64,000 nucleotides of DNA from Flavobacterium lacustre (GCF_027474525.2 NZ_CP114882.2:2666001-2730000), one strand, 5' to 3'. Positions 27,087 through 35,395 are shown, counted from the stretch's first letter. Numbers and translations: made by a program. Notes: generated by a model from the sequence alone, not told the origin.

Positions 27087-28043
27087 ATGAACTACACCTT
27101 ACTTTCATCGCCTTTACAGGGATTTACCGACTTTCGTTTTAGGAATGCCCAAAATAAATATTTTGGCGGAATTGATACTTTTTATTCTCCTTACATTCGT
27201 TTAAACGGAAAATTAGTTGTTAAATCTTCTTATGAACGGGATTTACTCCCTGAAAATAATGTTGGTTTAGAGGTAATTCCACAAATTATAACGAACGATG
27301 CCGATGAGTTTTTATTTGTTGCCAAATATGTTCAAGAAATGGGTTATAAAGAATTGAACTGGAATTTAGGATGTCCTTATCCTATGGTTACCAAGTCTGG
27401 TATGGGTTCCGGTTTGATTAAAAATACGGAACAAATCAATCATATTCTGGACAGAGCTCATTCTGAAACAGATATTATCGTATCGATGAAAATGCGTTTG
27501 GGATATGATACTACCGAAGAAATTTTGGATGTTTTGCCTATTTTAGATCAATATCCAATTAAGAATATTGCCATTCACGCGCGTATTGGAAAACAACTGT
27601 ATAAAGGCGGCGTACATCTTGACGCATTTCAACATTGTATCGATAATACCAAACACAAATTGTATTATAATGGCGATATTACTTCGGTAAAAAAGTTTCA
27701 GGAGATGCAGGAACGTTTTCCAACTATTGACCATTGGATGATTGGCAGAGGTTTAATTGCGGATCCTTTTTTGCCCGGCATGATAAAAAACAATGCTGTA
27801 GAATATCCTAAAAACAAAATAGAATTATTCAGTGCGTTTCACGACACATTGTACCAAGGATATAGCGAATCACTTTCAGGATCGACTCATATCTTATTAA
27901 AAATGCATCATTTATGGGAATACTTTTCGGTTATATTTTCAAATCCCCATAAAGTTCATAAAAACATTAAAAAATCCAAAAGTATTCGAAATTATGAAGC
28001 CACTGTTGCAGAAATTTTGAAAGCCGAAATAAATCAAAAATAA
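27087..28043 (+). CDS. tRNA-dihydrouridine synthase family protein
   Basis: FMN enzyme that reduces uridine in the tRNA D-loop; 318 residues. The opening SPLQGFTDFRFRN is the Dus barrel start. The catalytic cysteine is in NLGCPYPMVTKSGMGSGL, IHARIGKQLYKG binds substrate, and YNGDI plus MIGRGLIADPF bind the flavin phosphate. The sequence is closest in feel to the DusC-like branch, but the site of modification cannot be assigned here. It ends one or two bases before a strong bidirectional terminator shared with the convergent glutathione peroxidase gene. Confidence 0.92.
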   Translation: MNYTLLSSPLQGFTDFRFRNAQNKYFGGIDTFYSPYIRLNGKLVVKSSYERDLLPENNVGLEVIPQIITNDADEFLFVAKYVQEMGYKELNWNLGCPYPMVTKSGMGSGLIKNTEQINHILDRAHSETDIIVSMKMRLGYDTTEEILDVLPILDQYPIKNIAIHARIGKQLYKGGVHLDAFQHCIDNTKHKLYYNGDITSVKKFQEMQERFPTIDHWMIGRGLIADPFLPGMIKNNAVEYPKNKIELFSAFHDTLYQGYSESLSGSTHILLKMHHLWEYFSVIFSNPHKVHKNIKKSKSIRNYEATVAEILKAEINQK

Positions 28044-28080
28044 AAAAGAGATTCTCTATCAAATGAGAATCTCTTTTTTT
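28042..28080 (+). terminator. Bidirectional terminator between dus and the peroxidase
   Basis: Stem AAAAAGAGATTCTC / GAGAATCTCTTTTT with an 8-base loop, T-rich on both strands, placed between two convergent genes. Confidence 0.9.
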
Positions 28081-28107
28081 ATAGTTCTAAAAAATTAAAA
28101 ACTGAAT

Positions 28108-28695
28108 TTATCCTTTGACCCAATTCACCACTTCGGTATCTGTAGGCAATGTACGTGGCGAAATCACTTTTTCTAATTCGCCTTTTTCATTGATAAGGTA
28201 TTTTTGAAAATTCCATTCTACTTCTGAATCTTGTAAACCATTTTTAGATTTCTGTGTCAAAAATTGGTAAACGGCACACATATCATCACCTTTTACAGAA
28301 ACTTTGTCCATCATAGGAAAAGTTACACCATAATTTTGTTGGCAAAAAGTAGCAATTTCTTCATTGGTTCCCGGCTCTTGCGAAGCAAAATTATTAGCCG
28401 GAAAACCTACAATCACAAATCCTTTATCTTTGTATTCTTTATACAATGCTTCTAAATCTTTGTATTGTGGCGTCAATCCACATTTTGAAGCCGTATTGAC
28501 AATCATTATTTTTTTACCTTTTAAAGTAGAAAAATCAAAGGTGTTTCCTGATAAATCTTCTACTTTAAATTGATAAATAGTTTCTTTGGCAACTGGAATT
28601 TCATTCATATTAATTTCTGATGGTTTAGGTTGTGCGTGATTTTGACAACTGAAAAGCATAATAGCACAGCTGGCTATAAATAATAGGTTTTTCAT
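28108..28695 (-). CDS. Glutathione peroxidase family protein, lipoprotein
   Basis: A 195-residue thiol peroxidase of the GPx fold. The lipobox LFSC (Cys 17) indicates an envelope lipoprotein. The peroxidatic cysteine is in NTASKCGLTPQY; there is no in-frame UGA, so it is a Cys rather than Sec enzyme. A second cysteine in TFCQQNYGVTFP occupies the resolving position of thioredoxin-dependent GPx enzymes, so it probably uses thioredoxin-like reductants. The usual FPCNQF reads FPANNF. EWNFQKYLI is the conserved Trp-Asn segment. It has its own promoter, with a palindrome in the spacer. Confidence 0.9.
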   Translation of the reverse strand: MKNLLFIASCAIMLFSCQNHAQPKPSEINMNEIPVAKETIYQFKVEDLSGNTFDFSTLKGKKIMIVNTASKCGLTPQYKDLEALYKEYKDKGFVIVGFPANNFASQEPGTNEEIATFCQQNYGVTFPMMDKVSVKGDDMCAVYQFLTQKSKNGLQDSEVEWNFQKYLINEKGELEKVISPRTLPTDTEVVNWVKG

Positions 28696-28709
28696 ATTTT
28701 TATTTTTTA

Positions 28710-28738
28710 TAAAATTAGAACAATTAATTGTTTGTCAA
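28710..28738 (-). promoter_or_regulatory. Promoter of the peroxidase gene with palindromic spacer
   Basis: On the minus strand TTGACA is followed 18 bases after TTG by TAATTTTA, one mismatch from the TTG-N17-20-TAnnTTTG pattern. The spacer contains the perfect 14-base palindrome AACAATTAATTGTT (28719-28732), a possible repressor site. Confidence 0.5.
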
Positions 28739-28773
28739 TAATTTATTTTAGTTAAACAGAAGTTAAATAAAAA

Positions 28774-28809
28774 AGAAGCCTAACCTCACGAAAAAAAGGT
28801 TAGACTTCT
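28774..28809 (-). terminator. Terminator of the TonB-receptor transcript
   Basis: An 11-bp stem with one mismatch (AGTCTAACCT / AGGTTAGGCT on the minus strand) is followed by a T run. It sits 33 bases past the receptor's stop. Confidence 0.85.
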
Positions 28810-28841
28810 AAACAAAACAAACTAAATCTTCCTTATTAACA

Positions 28842-31058
28842 CTAAAAAGTATAAGTAATTTTTCCTTTCATAAAAAAAGGTGTTCCCGGAGTAAAATGTA
28901 TTTCTTCTACACTTTCAGATTCATTTTGCAATCTTGATTCGGTCGCAAATTGAGTTTCATTCCATGCTGTATCAAAGAGATTTTCTATCGAGATTCCGAA
29001 ATTGATGCTTTTATACTGATAATTAACATTGAAATCCGATACAAAATAACCTTTGGCAACGATAGAATTATCCTCGTTTGCCGGACGACTTTTTAAATAG
29101 CGGTATCGAAGCCCGCCTGAAAAACCCTGTATTTTTTGAAAACTTAAACCTCCAGTAGTGGTAAAATCTGGCGCTAACGGAATGTAATCCTGACCTTTTG
29201 GTTCGTCAATACTTCTGGCATACGTATAATTGGCATCCGCATCAAAATACAACCAATCGTTGAGTTGATAACGCAATCCGAGTTCAGCTCCCATACGTTT
29301 TGATTTTCCGCTTGGCTCAATGATTCCGGCATCTCCAACATACACAAATTCTTGTTCTAAGAATAAATACCACAAAGCGGAGTTCACAATTAACTTGGGA
29401 AAAGGCTTCCAAATGGTACCAATATCTGTTCCTATTGCCGTTGGTAAAACTTGTTTTTCGTTATTTTGAACCACTACCCGAGTATCATTCGAATGAAATC
29501 CAATTCCTGATTTTAGAAAAAACTGTAAATTATTATTTTGAGAATAAATGAAGTTCAATTTTGGTGAAAATTTCACTTTGGATTCTGATTGTGTTTTGTA
29601 ATCCGTAGTTAACTTATCTTGGTAATTGAATTTGAAATAATCCAATCGAATCGCCGGATTAATCATCAGTTTCCCAAAATTAAATTCTGAATTGAAATAG
29701 CTAAATAGATTAGACTCATCAATATCTCCTAATTTTATATTTTCTAAAACCGTTTTTCTGTTCAAAGTATGCGAAAGCTCGGAATCCTTTGTAGCATCTG
29801 CACGAAAACCAACTCCGTATTGAAACAAAACAGCAACATCATTTAAATTCGTTTTCTGATTCAATTCTGCATTCATTCCATAAATAGCCCTGTTTTCTTT
29901 CTGTTTGATTTGGTCTCCATTTATTGGATCTTCTAAAAAGAAAGTGAAATTAGAATACAATTCAAATTGATAATTTGAATAAAAAGCATTTGCTTTTAAG
30001 AATGCATTTTCATCAATTGGCTTGCTCAAACTCACATTTACATTGGTTCTGGAGGTATTTCCACCTTCTGTATCGTCAACAGCACCAAATCTTGAAATCG
30101 TTCCATCATCAATCAGACGTTGCGGAATTTGTCCGGAAGCGTCCCATTTGCTGGAAAAGCGAGAAGCTAAAACCGAGAATTTGCTGTTATCGCTAAGTAT
30201 AGTTGAATATTTCCCCAATAAGTTGATTCGGTTGAAGTTTTGAGGGGAATCAAATGGCCCGTCAGTGAGAATATATTCTGTGGCAATGTAGGCGCTTTGC
30301 GTTTTTTGGTTGCCCAAAAGATTGAATAAACCAACGGTTCTCAAGGTATTAAATTGCCCTATTTCTAAACCAATACTACTTTTTTCTAATTTGTCTTTAG
30401 TTTGAAAACCTACATAGCCAGCAGTAGCAAAATTTCCTTTGTCAGCATAATAAGTTCCTTTCCCAAAATCTATTTTTTCGACCGTTTCCGGAATCACAAA
30501 ATGCAAATCAGCATAGCCTTGACCGTGTGCGTGAGAGACCATGTTTACAGGTATTCCGTCAACAGCGATAGCAATATCAGTTCCGTGGTCAATGTCAAAA
30601 CCTCTCAAAAAAAGTTGCTCTGCTTTGCCTCCTCCCGCATGTTGACCAATAAATAATCCGGGTACTTTTCGTAAAATTTCCTGCGAAGAATTTACAGGAG
30701 TAGTTTGTAAATCTATTTTAGAAATGACATTCATAGCCGAAAGTTTTGGTTGAATTACTATTTCATTCAATCTAAAAATATCATCTTCCAAAATAATAAT
30801 CACTTCTGAAGAACTAATGGTAAAATTTGTTTTTTTGTACCCTAAAGCATTTATTTTTAAGACATCACCAACCACTGTTTTATCAATACTAAAGAAGCCA
30901 AATTCATTTGTATGTGCGTGATTTTCAGAATTTGTATTTATTAAATAGGCATTTTCTACTGGAATACCGTCCATATCAACTATTTTTCCTTTTTGGATTT
31001 GTCCATAAGAAGTTAGCCCGAAAAAAGAAATCAGGAGTAGTAATATATTTTTCATCAT
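28842..31058 (-). CDS. TonB-dependent outer-membrane receptor
   Basis: A 738-residue outer-membrane active transporter. Signal peptide (MMKNILLLLISFFGLTSYGQ), then a CarboxypepD_reg-like domain (about 20-100), a plug domain (about 115-225, SSQEILRKVPGLFIGQHAGG and LFLRGFDIDHGTDIAIAVDG), and a 22-strand-type barrel ending in an aromatic residue (KGKITYTF). A distinctive His-rich plug loop reads NMVSHAHGQGYADLHF. There is no SusD partner, so a polysaccharide substrate is not suggested; the His residues could fit a metal or metal-complex substrate, but that is only inference. It starts one base after the TPR lipoprotein gene and belongs to the DUF4331 operon. Confidence 0.92.
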   Translation of the reverse strand: MMKNILLLLISFFGLTSYGQIQKGKIVDMDGIPVENAYLINTNSENHAHTNEFGFFSIDKTVVGDVLKINALGYKKTNFTISSSEVIIILEDDIFRLNEIVIQPKLSAMNVISKIDLQTTPVNSSQEILRKVPGLFIGQHAGGGKAEQLFLRGFDIDHGTDIAIAVDGIPVNMVSHAHGQGYADLHFVIPETVEKIDFGKGTYYADKGNFATAGYVGFQTKDKLEKSSIGLEIGQFNTLRTVGLFNLLGNQKTQSAYIATEYILTDGPFDSPQNFNRINLLGKYSTILSDNSKFSVLASRFSSKWDASGQIPQRLIDDGTISRFGAVDDTEGGNTSRTNVNVSLSKPIDENAFLKANAFYSNYQFELYSNFTFFLEDPINGDQIKQKENRAIYGMNAELNQKTNLNDVAVLFQYGVGFRADATKDSELSHTLNRKTVLENIKLGDIDESNLFSYFNSEFNFGKLMINPAIRLDYFKFNYQDKLTTDYKTQSESKVKFSPKLNFIYSQNNNLQFFLKSGIGFHSNDTRVVVQNNEKQVLPTAIGTDIGTIWKPFPKLIVNSALWYLFLEQEFVYVGDAGIIEPSGKSKRMGAELGLRYQLNDWLYFDADANYTYARSIDEPKGQDYIPLAPDFTTTGGLSFQKIQGFSGGLRYRYLKSRPANEDNSIVAKGYFVSDFNVNYQYKSINFGISIENLFDTAWNETQFATESRLQNESESVEEIHFTPGTPFFMKGKITYTF

Positions 31059-31059
31059 G

Positions 31060-32355
31060 TTACAATTGATTTACTTTTTTGTCAAAATTTGGTCCCAATT
31101 CATACAAACTTGAACTCAATTCTTCTTTAATTGGTATTACTTTTTGAGCTAAATTATTTGCTTTATAAATCATAGCCAAATGATATTGTACTTTCGGTTC
31201 ATGCGATTTTCCAACCACATGATTTTGAGCAATTTCTAGTGCTTTTTTATTTTGTCCAATATTTAAGTAAGACCAAGCTAATAAATCATATGAATCCGGA
31301 GTTGGCCTGTGATTGACTTCAATTTTAGCAATTTCTAATGCTTTTGAAGCACTTTGTTTATCATCGGCATAAACTAGAACATTATATTTATTGTACATCG
31401 CACCATAATTATTGTTTTTTAGCATAGAAAAATAGGCGTTTTTGTTTTTAATTTCTTCGCTTTTATTTGCTTCAAATTGAGCTATGTGAGATTTTAATAA
31501 ATAAAAATCAGGTGTATTATGTCTGGATGTAATTGCGTCTATAATCCTGTTGGCTTCATTTGAATTTCGTTCTTTAGAAAAAATAATCCAGGCAATTCCC
31601 TTTAAAGCATAAGAGTAATTGGGGTCTAATGCTAAGGTTTTTAGGTAACTGTCATACGATTCCTGAATTTTACCTGCATGTCCATAAAAATCCCCCAGAT
31701 TAGAATAGGACCAAATTTTGAGTACTTTATTATTTTCTTTTTCAGCGATAGTTCTGGCTTTTTCCATAAAAGTAATGGCAGTTTTCAAATCACCTTTATG
31801 ATCATTCCATTTTGCTAACCTAATTAAAAAATCAAAATCGTTCATGTCTCGAATGGCGTTTAGATTTTTTACTGCTTCTGCATAATTTCCTAATTCCATC
31901 TGAACGTCAAAAAGTAATTTTTGGGTTTCTTTTTTCCCCTCGCCTATTGCTAATGCTTTATTGGCTAATGTCAGCGCTTCTTTAAAACGGTGTTGCGAAA
32001 TGTAATTTCTTGCTAATGATCGAATCGTTGAAACTTTTGAATAATCATAGGCTTCATTAGATTTTGTCAATAATTCTTCGGTTTTGTATAAGTTTTTAAT
32101 ATTTCCGGTATATTCAAAAAGGGTGCTGTAGTTTGACGCTATTAGACTTAAATAACTAATTTGATTTGGGGCAGCATCAAATTTTTTTTGCCAAAAATCA
32201 ATTTCATTTTGAGCAAATGTTACTGATTTATTGTCTTTTAAAGTCAAGTATTTTTCATAATCGGCTTTCTGGGTAATTTGTTTTGGCTTAGTCTCGCAAC
32301 CGAATATAAATAGGATTGTGAAAACCAAAAATGGAAGTTTTTTTAAAGTTTTCAT
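31060..32355 (-). CDS. Tetratricopeptide-repeat lipoprotein
   Basis: A 431-residue protein with a lipobox (FIFGC, Cys 20) and about eight to ten degenerate TPR helical pairs (for example EALTLANKALAIG, YDSYLKTLALDPNYSYALKG, KALEIAQNHVVGK). TPR arrays are protein-docking scaffolds; a location on the envelope facing the periplasm or surface is likely. It is one base from the TonB-receptor gene and is translationally coupled to it. The start is preceded by a nine-copy CAAA tract and a terminator-like hairpin, so its expression may be set separately from the upstream DUF4331 genes. Confidence 0.85.
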   Translation of the reverse strand: MKTLKKLPFLVFTILFIFGCETKPKQITQKADYEKYLTLKDNKSVTFAQNEIDFWQKKFDAAPNQISYLSLIASNYSTLFEYTGNIKNLYKTEELLTKSNEAYDYSKVSTIRSLARNYISQHRFKEALTLANKALAIGEGKKETQKLLFDVQMELGNYAEAVKNLNAIRDMNDFDFLIRLAKWNDHKGDLKTAITFMEKARTIAEKENNKVLKIWSYSNLGDFYGHAGKIQESYDSYLKTLALDPNYSYALKGIAWIIFSKERNSNEANRIIDAITSRHNTPDFYLLKSHIAQFEANKSEEIKNKNAYFSMLKNNNYGAMYNKYNVLVYADDKQSASKALEIAKIEVNHRPTPDSYDLLAWSYLNIGQNKKALEIAQNHVVGKSHEPKVQYHLAMIYKANNLAQKVIPIKEELSSSLYELGPNFDKKVNQL

Positions 32356-32366
32356 GCTCTAATTGT

Positions 32367-32402
32367 TTTGTTTGTTTGTTTGTTTGTTTGTTTGTTTGTT
32401 TG
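32367..32402. repeat. Tetranucleotide tract (TTTG)9
   Basis: Nine perfect uninterrupted TTTG copies (CAAA on the coding strand) lie 12 to 47 bases upstream of the TPR-lipoprotein ATG. Perfect tetranucleotide tracts of this length are prone to slipped-strand length change. The tract is outside coding sequence, so it would alter spacing between start codon and upstream signals rather than a reading frame. Confidence 0.97.
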
Positions 32403-32407
32403 TGAAG

Positions 32408-32452
32408 AAAAAAAACAGAGCGGCTTTACTAGTAGCACACTCTGTTTTTTTT
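32408..32452 (-). terminator. Mid-operon hairpin after the second DUF4331 gene
   Basis: Stem AAAAAACAGAG / CTCTGTTTTTT with a 19-base loop and a minus-strand T run, 7 bases after the stop at 32459. It may be a full terminator or an attenuator limiting read-through into the TPR and receptor genes. Confidence 0.75.
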
Positions 32453-32458
32453 ATACTA

Positions 32459-33010
32459 TTACCAGGCTGTTGCCAAATATGGAAAAGAGGTTCCGAAAGC
32501 TTTATCGTTAGCATTAACATTATCCGATGTAAGACCAGGATTTGAAGCTCCGGTTGAACCTCCAAAAATCAGCAATAATTCTACATCAATAACATCATCT
32601 GCCAAAGCTCTTCCGGTTAAAACATTAGTACCATCAAAGAATGTTGTAGTTCCTGTTTTTGAAACATTTATAACATCTGTAGCCAGAAGTCCTGTAAATT
32701 GTGCGGCTGTTTGTCCCAAAGCATTTGTTGTAAAATTGGGGTTTAAAGCCATTAATCGAGATTGGAATACAGATTGATATTTTGCTCCCATTGCCGAAGG
32801 AATTGCGGCATTAAAATCATCTTTTGGCTGACCTGAAGCTATAAAAACAGTATTTATTGCGGGTCTTGCCATTTGATCTTGCTGAACAAAAGTTCCTGAA
32901 AAATCAAGTGCTACCTGATTGTTATTTGTATCATCATTATTATCACAATTTACAGATACAACTGCAACCACTAAGGCAATTGTCATCATTTTGAATGTAT
33001 TAGATTTCAT
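32459..33010 (-). CDS. Exported DUF4331 C-terminal-half protein, putative lipoprotein
   Basis: A 183-residue exported protein. The N-terminus has a hydrophobic core ending VSVNC and then DNNDDTNNN, consistent with a Bacteroidota lipoprotein carrying an acidic surface-export-like signal. The mature part (about 40-183) matches what I know as the second half of the DUF4331 family: MARPAINTVFI, LTGRALADDVIDVELLLIFG, and the terminal LTSDNVNANDKAFGTSFPYLATAW. The first half of that family is encoded by the preceding gene, 25 bases upstream. Function unknown. The two products may assemble into one complete DUF4331 unit. Confidence 0.8.
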   Translation of the reverse strand: MKSNTFKMMTIALVVAVVSVNCDNNDDTNNNQVALDFSGTFVQQDQMARPAINTVFIASGQPKDDFNAAIPSAMGAKYQSVFQSRLMALNPNFTTNALGQTAAQFTGLLATDVINVSKTGTTTFFDGTNVLTGRALADDVIDVELLLIFGGSTGASNPGLTSDNVNANDKAFGTSFPYLATAW

Positions 33011-33035
33011 ATCGTTACGTTTTTAATAAAGTTAG

Positions 33036-33686
33036 TTATTGTTTTTTCTTAGTTTCTGCCCACACATTCAATGTACTTGAATTACCTAACATTGCTTTTG
33101 GAACTTCAACAACTACTGATAGTACATTTGTTCCTGCAAAAGTGTCTACGCCAGGATTATTAAATCCCGAGGCTGTTCCGCCAAGAATTGCTTTAAATTG
33201 ACCTAAGTCAAAAAAGAAAGGATCATCTCTTGGTCCAGCAAAAAATTTCATTCCGTTTTTTTCAGCAGTCAAAGCTGATGCGCCATAAGAAGAAATAGTT
33301 ACGCTTCCCGAAGCTGCAGCGGTTTTAATTGTACTTGAAATTCCTGTTGTACCTGGAGCTACTGGTCCAAAAAAGTACATTTTGTCATCTCTTTTTACTG
33401 CTTGAATTACTAAATCTTCCACATTATCTCCTGTGTTGTCGATATTAATTTCAATCATTACATTGTCATTAAATACCGCCGCCGCAGTTGCATTAGGACT
33501 TAACAGCCCTTGTGTATTTACAGCAAATACCAAGTTGTTTGTGTCTTGTCCTTGAAATGTGTAGACATCAGTAATATCTGCAGCATTACCCGTTACAGCC
33601 GGAGCATCGATGTGATCTGCAGCTACTAATATTAAGCCTGAAACCGCCACTAGCGATAGACCTAAAATCATTTTTGTTTTTTTCAT
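33036..33686 (-). CDS. Exported DUF4331 N-terminal-half protein
   Basis: A 216-residue exported protein with signal peptide MKKTKMILGLSLVAVSGLILVAA immediately followed by DHIDAPAV, the conserved HxxAP start of DUF4331. MIEINIDNTGDNVEDLVIQ, FFAGPRDDPFFFDLGQF and LSVVVEVPKAMLG are further family landmarks. It ends at NVWAETKKKQ, where one-piece DUF4331 proteins continue directly into the segment found in the next gene. No lipobox, so it is probably periplasmic or released. It is the first gene of the leftward operon and divergent from an ECF sigma factor, which is probably its regulator. Confidence 0.85.
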   Translation of the reverse strand: MKKTKMILGLSLVAVSGLILVAADHIDAPAVTGNAADITDVYTFQGQDTNNLVFAVNTQGLLSPNATAAAVFNDNVMIEINIDNTGDNVEDLVIQAVKRDDKMYFFGPVAPGTTGISSTIKTAAASGSVTISSYGASALTAEKNGMKFFAGPRDDPFFFDLGQFKAILGGTASGFNNPGVDTFAGTNVLSVVVEVPKAMLGNSSTLNVWAETKKKQ

Positions 33687-33863
33687 TTTGATTTAAATTA
33701 AAAGGTTATAAAAGCATTTACGGGATTACATACAGTTTGGTTTTAATAATCTTAAAAAAAAATCAAAATATTTTATAAACTATTCATTGTCAGATTTTTA
33801 AATGTTTAAAAAAAATGTAATTATTTGAAAAAAGTATTTTTTTTAGGATAGAAACAGATATAA

Positions 33864-33896
33864 TTTGTCAATTGTAAATAAGAATGTATAAGTTTG
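33864..33896 (+). promoter_or_regulatory. Candidate promoter of the second ECF sigma gene
   Basis: TTTG at 33864-33867 and TAAGTTTG at 33889-33896 match the flavobacterial promoter, with a slightly long 21-base spacer; the ATG follows 21 bases later. The rest of the 231-base divergent gap is AT-rich, and I could not pick out an ECF-type promoter for the DUF4331 side by eye. Confidence 0.45.
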
Positions 33897-33917
33897 TAAA
33901 AGCAAAATAAAACGAAT

Positions 33918-34448
33918 ATGACCCAAGACGAATTATTAGTATTAATTTACAAGAAAGACGAAAAAGCGTTCACACACCTTTATGATATGTACTCTAAAAG
34001 TTTGTTTTCGGTGATTAAAGTTCTTGTTAAAAATACCGAAGAAGCCGAAGATGTTCTCCAAGAAGTTTTTGTAAAAATCTGGAAAAACATTGATTCTTAC
34101 CACGAAAGCAAAGGCAGGTTTTATACATGGATTTTGAATATTGCCAGAAACACTTCTATAGATAAATTGCGTTCCAAGAATTTTAATAACAGTCAAAAAA
34201 ACCTTTCTTCTGATAATTTCGTACATCTATTTGAAGACAGTAATAAAGTCGTAAATAAAATTGATGCTATTGGTATTCAGGAATTTGTAAAAAAGCTGAA
34301 ACCCAAATGCATTCAAATAATTGATTTACTGTTTTTTAAAGGCTATACCCAGCAAGAAGCTTCAGATGAATTAGAAATTCCTTTGGGCACTGTGAAAACA
34401 CACAATAGAAATTGTATCAATGATTTAAGAAATTATCTAAAAGTATAA
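33918..34448 (+). CDS. ECF-type RNA polymerase sigma factor
   Basis: A 176-residue sigma-70-family factor. Region 2 spans about 15-85 (AEDVLQEVFVKIWKNIDSY, FYTWILNIARNTSIDKLR) and region 4 about 115-172 (GYTQQEASDELEIPLGTVKTHNR, helix-turn-helix). It is followed, with a one-base ATG overlap, by an anti-sigma gene. The divergent DUF4331 / TPR / TonB-receptor operon is the obvious candidate regulon; this is an inference from layout. Confidence 0.94.
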   Translation: MTQDELLVLIYKKDEKAFTHLYDMYSKSLFSVIKVLVKNTEEAEDVLQEVFVKIWKNIDSYHESKGRFYTWILNIARNTSIDKLRSKNFNNSQKNLSSDNFVHLFEDSNKVVNKIDAIGIQEFVKKLKPKCIQIIDLLFFKGYTQQEASDELEIPLGTVKTHNRNCINDLRNYLKV

Positions 34449-35233
34449 TGGAAACGAAACAATATATAGAATCCGGTATATTAGAACTTTACGTTTATGG
34501 TTTACTTAGTGAAGCCGAAAACTTAGAAGTAGCCGAGATGGCTAAAAAAAATCCAGCAATTAATGACGAAATTATTGCGATAGAAAAGGCAATTGTAGCT
34601 TTATCATCGAGTTTTTCTCCGTTTCATTCTGTGGCAAATTACGAAAAAATAAAAGCGAAACTAGAACTTAAGCACGCAGATGTAATTGAATTACAACCAA
34701 GCAGAAATTGGTCACAATACATGGGTTGGGCTGCGGCAATTATTTTGTTATTAGGCATCGGATACCAATACAATCAATTGGATCAAACTAGCAATCAGGT
34801 AGCGACAACAACACTCGAAAAAGTAAAATTAGAAAAAGATTTGAATGCTTTACAATTAAAAAACAAAGCTAATGAAACCAGTTTAGCCGTTGTTCGGGAT
34901 TCGAAAAACACGGTTGTTGCTCTTGGTGGACAAGCTGCAGCTCCGGAATCTTTTGCAAAAGTGTATTGGAACAAAGAAACTAAAGTTGTTTATGTAGATG
35001 CCGCAGGATTACCGGAACCACCAAAAGGAATGGTTTATCAGGTTTGGGCTTTAAAGCTAAATCCGTTAACGCCTACCAGCATTGGATTATTAGAGAAATT
35101 TGACGTGAATAATCAAAAAATGTTTGCTGTTAATAACGCGGAAGAAGCCGAAGCTTTTGGAATTACACTTGAACCTGCCGGCGGAAGTATAACTCCTACA
35201 ATGGAACAATTGTATACATTAGGAAAAGTATAA
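34448..35233 (+). CDS. Anti-sigma factor, RskA-like
   Basis: A 261-residue membrane-spanning anti-sigma factor. The N-terminal cytoplasmic part (1-90) has the anti-sigma-K layout ESGILELYVYGLLSEAE. One transmembrane helix follows (about 93-110, YMGWAAAIILLLGIGYQY), then a coiled segment and a periplasmic RskA-type C-terminal domain (about 160-261) with GMVYQVWALK and LEPAGGSITPTMEQLYTLG. The family binds its sigma until an envelope signal triggers release. It is co-transcribed with the sigma gene and ends at a strong terminator. Confidence 0.9.
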   Translation: METKQYIESGILELYVYGLLSEAENLEVAEMAKKNPAINDEIIAIEKAIVALSSSFSPFHSVANYEKIKAKLELKHADVIELQPSRNWSQYMGWAAAIILLLGIGYQYNQLDQTSNQVATTTLEKVKLEKDLNALQLKNKANETSLAVVRDSKNTVVALGGQAAAPESFAKVYWNKETKVVYVDAAGLPEPPKGMVYQVWALKLNPLTPTSIGLLEKFDVNNQKMFAVNNAEEAEAFGITLEPAGGSITPTMEQLYTLGKV

Positions 35234-35253
35234 AACAGTATTTCTATAAAAAC

Positions 35254-35285
35254 AAAAAGGTTCAACCGCAAAGTTGAACCTTTTT
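35254..35285 (+). terminator. Terminator of the sigma/anti-sigma operon
   Basis: Stem AAAAAGGTTCAAC / GTTGAACCTTTTT with a 6-base loop, 20 bases past the anti-sigma stop. The GGTTCAAC arm recurs in the terminator at 41184-41216. Confidence 0.92.
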
Positions 35286-35395
35286 GTTTTAAATAATGCT
35301 TATCCCTTTAAAATAAATAAAACATTAATTACGGCTAATTATATTTTTTCATTTTAATCTATCAAATTAATTAAGCATATCAAGAATAATCTATT

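Noticed and set aside
28842..31058. Polysaccharide utilisation locus (SusC/SusD)
   Set aside because: The receptor has no SusD neighbour and no glycosidase genes are linked, and its length (738) is shorter than typical SusC.
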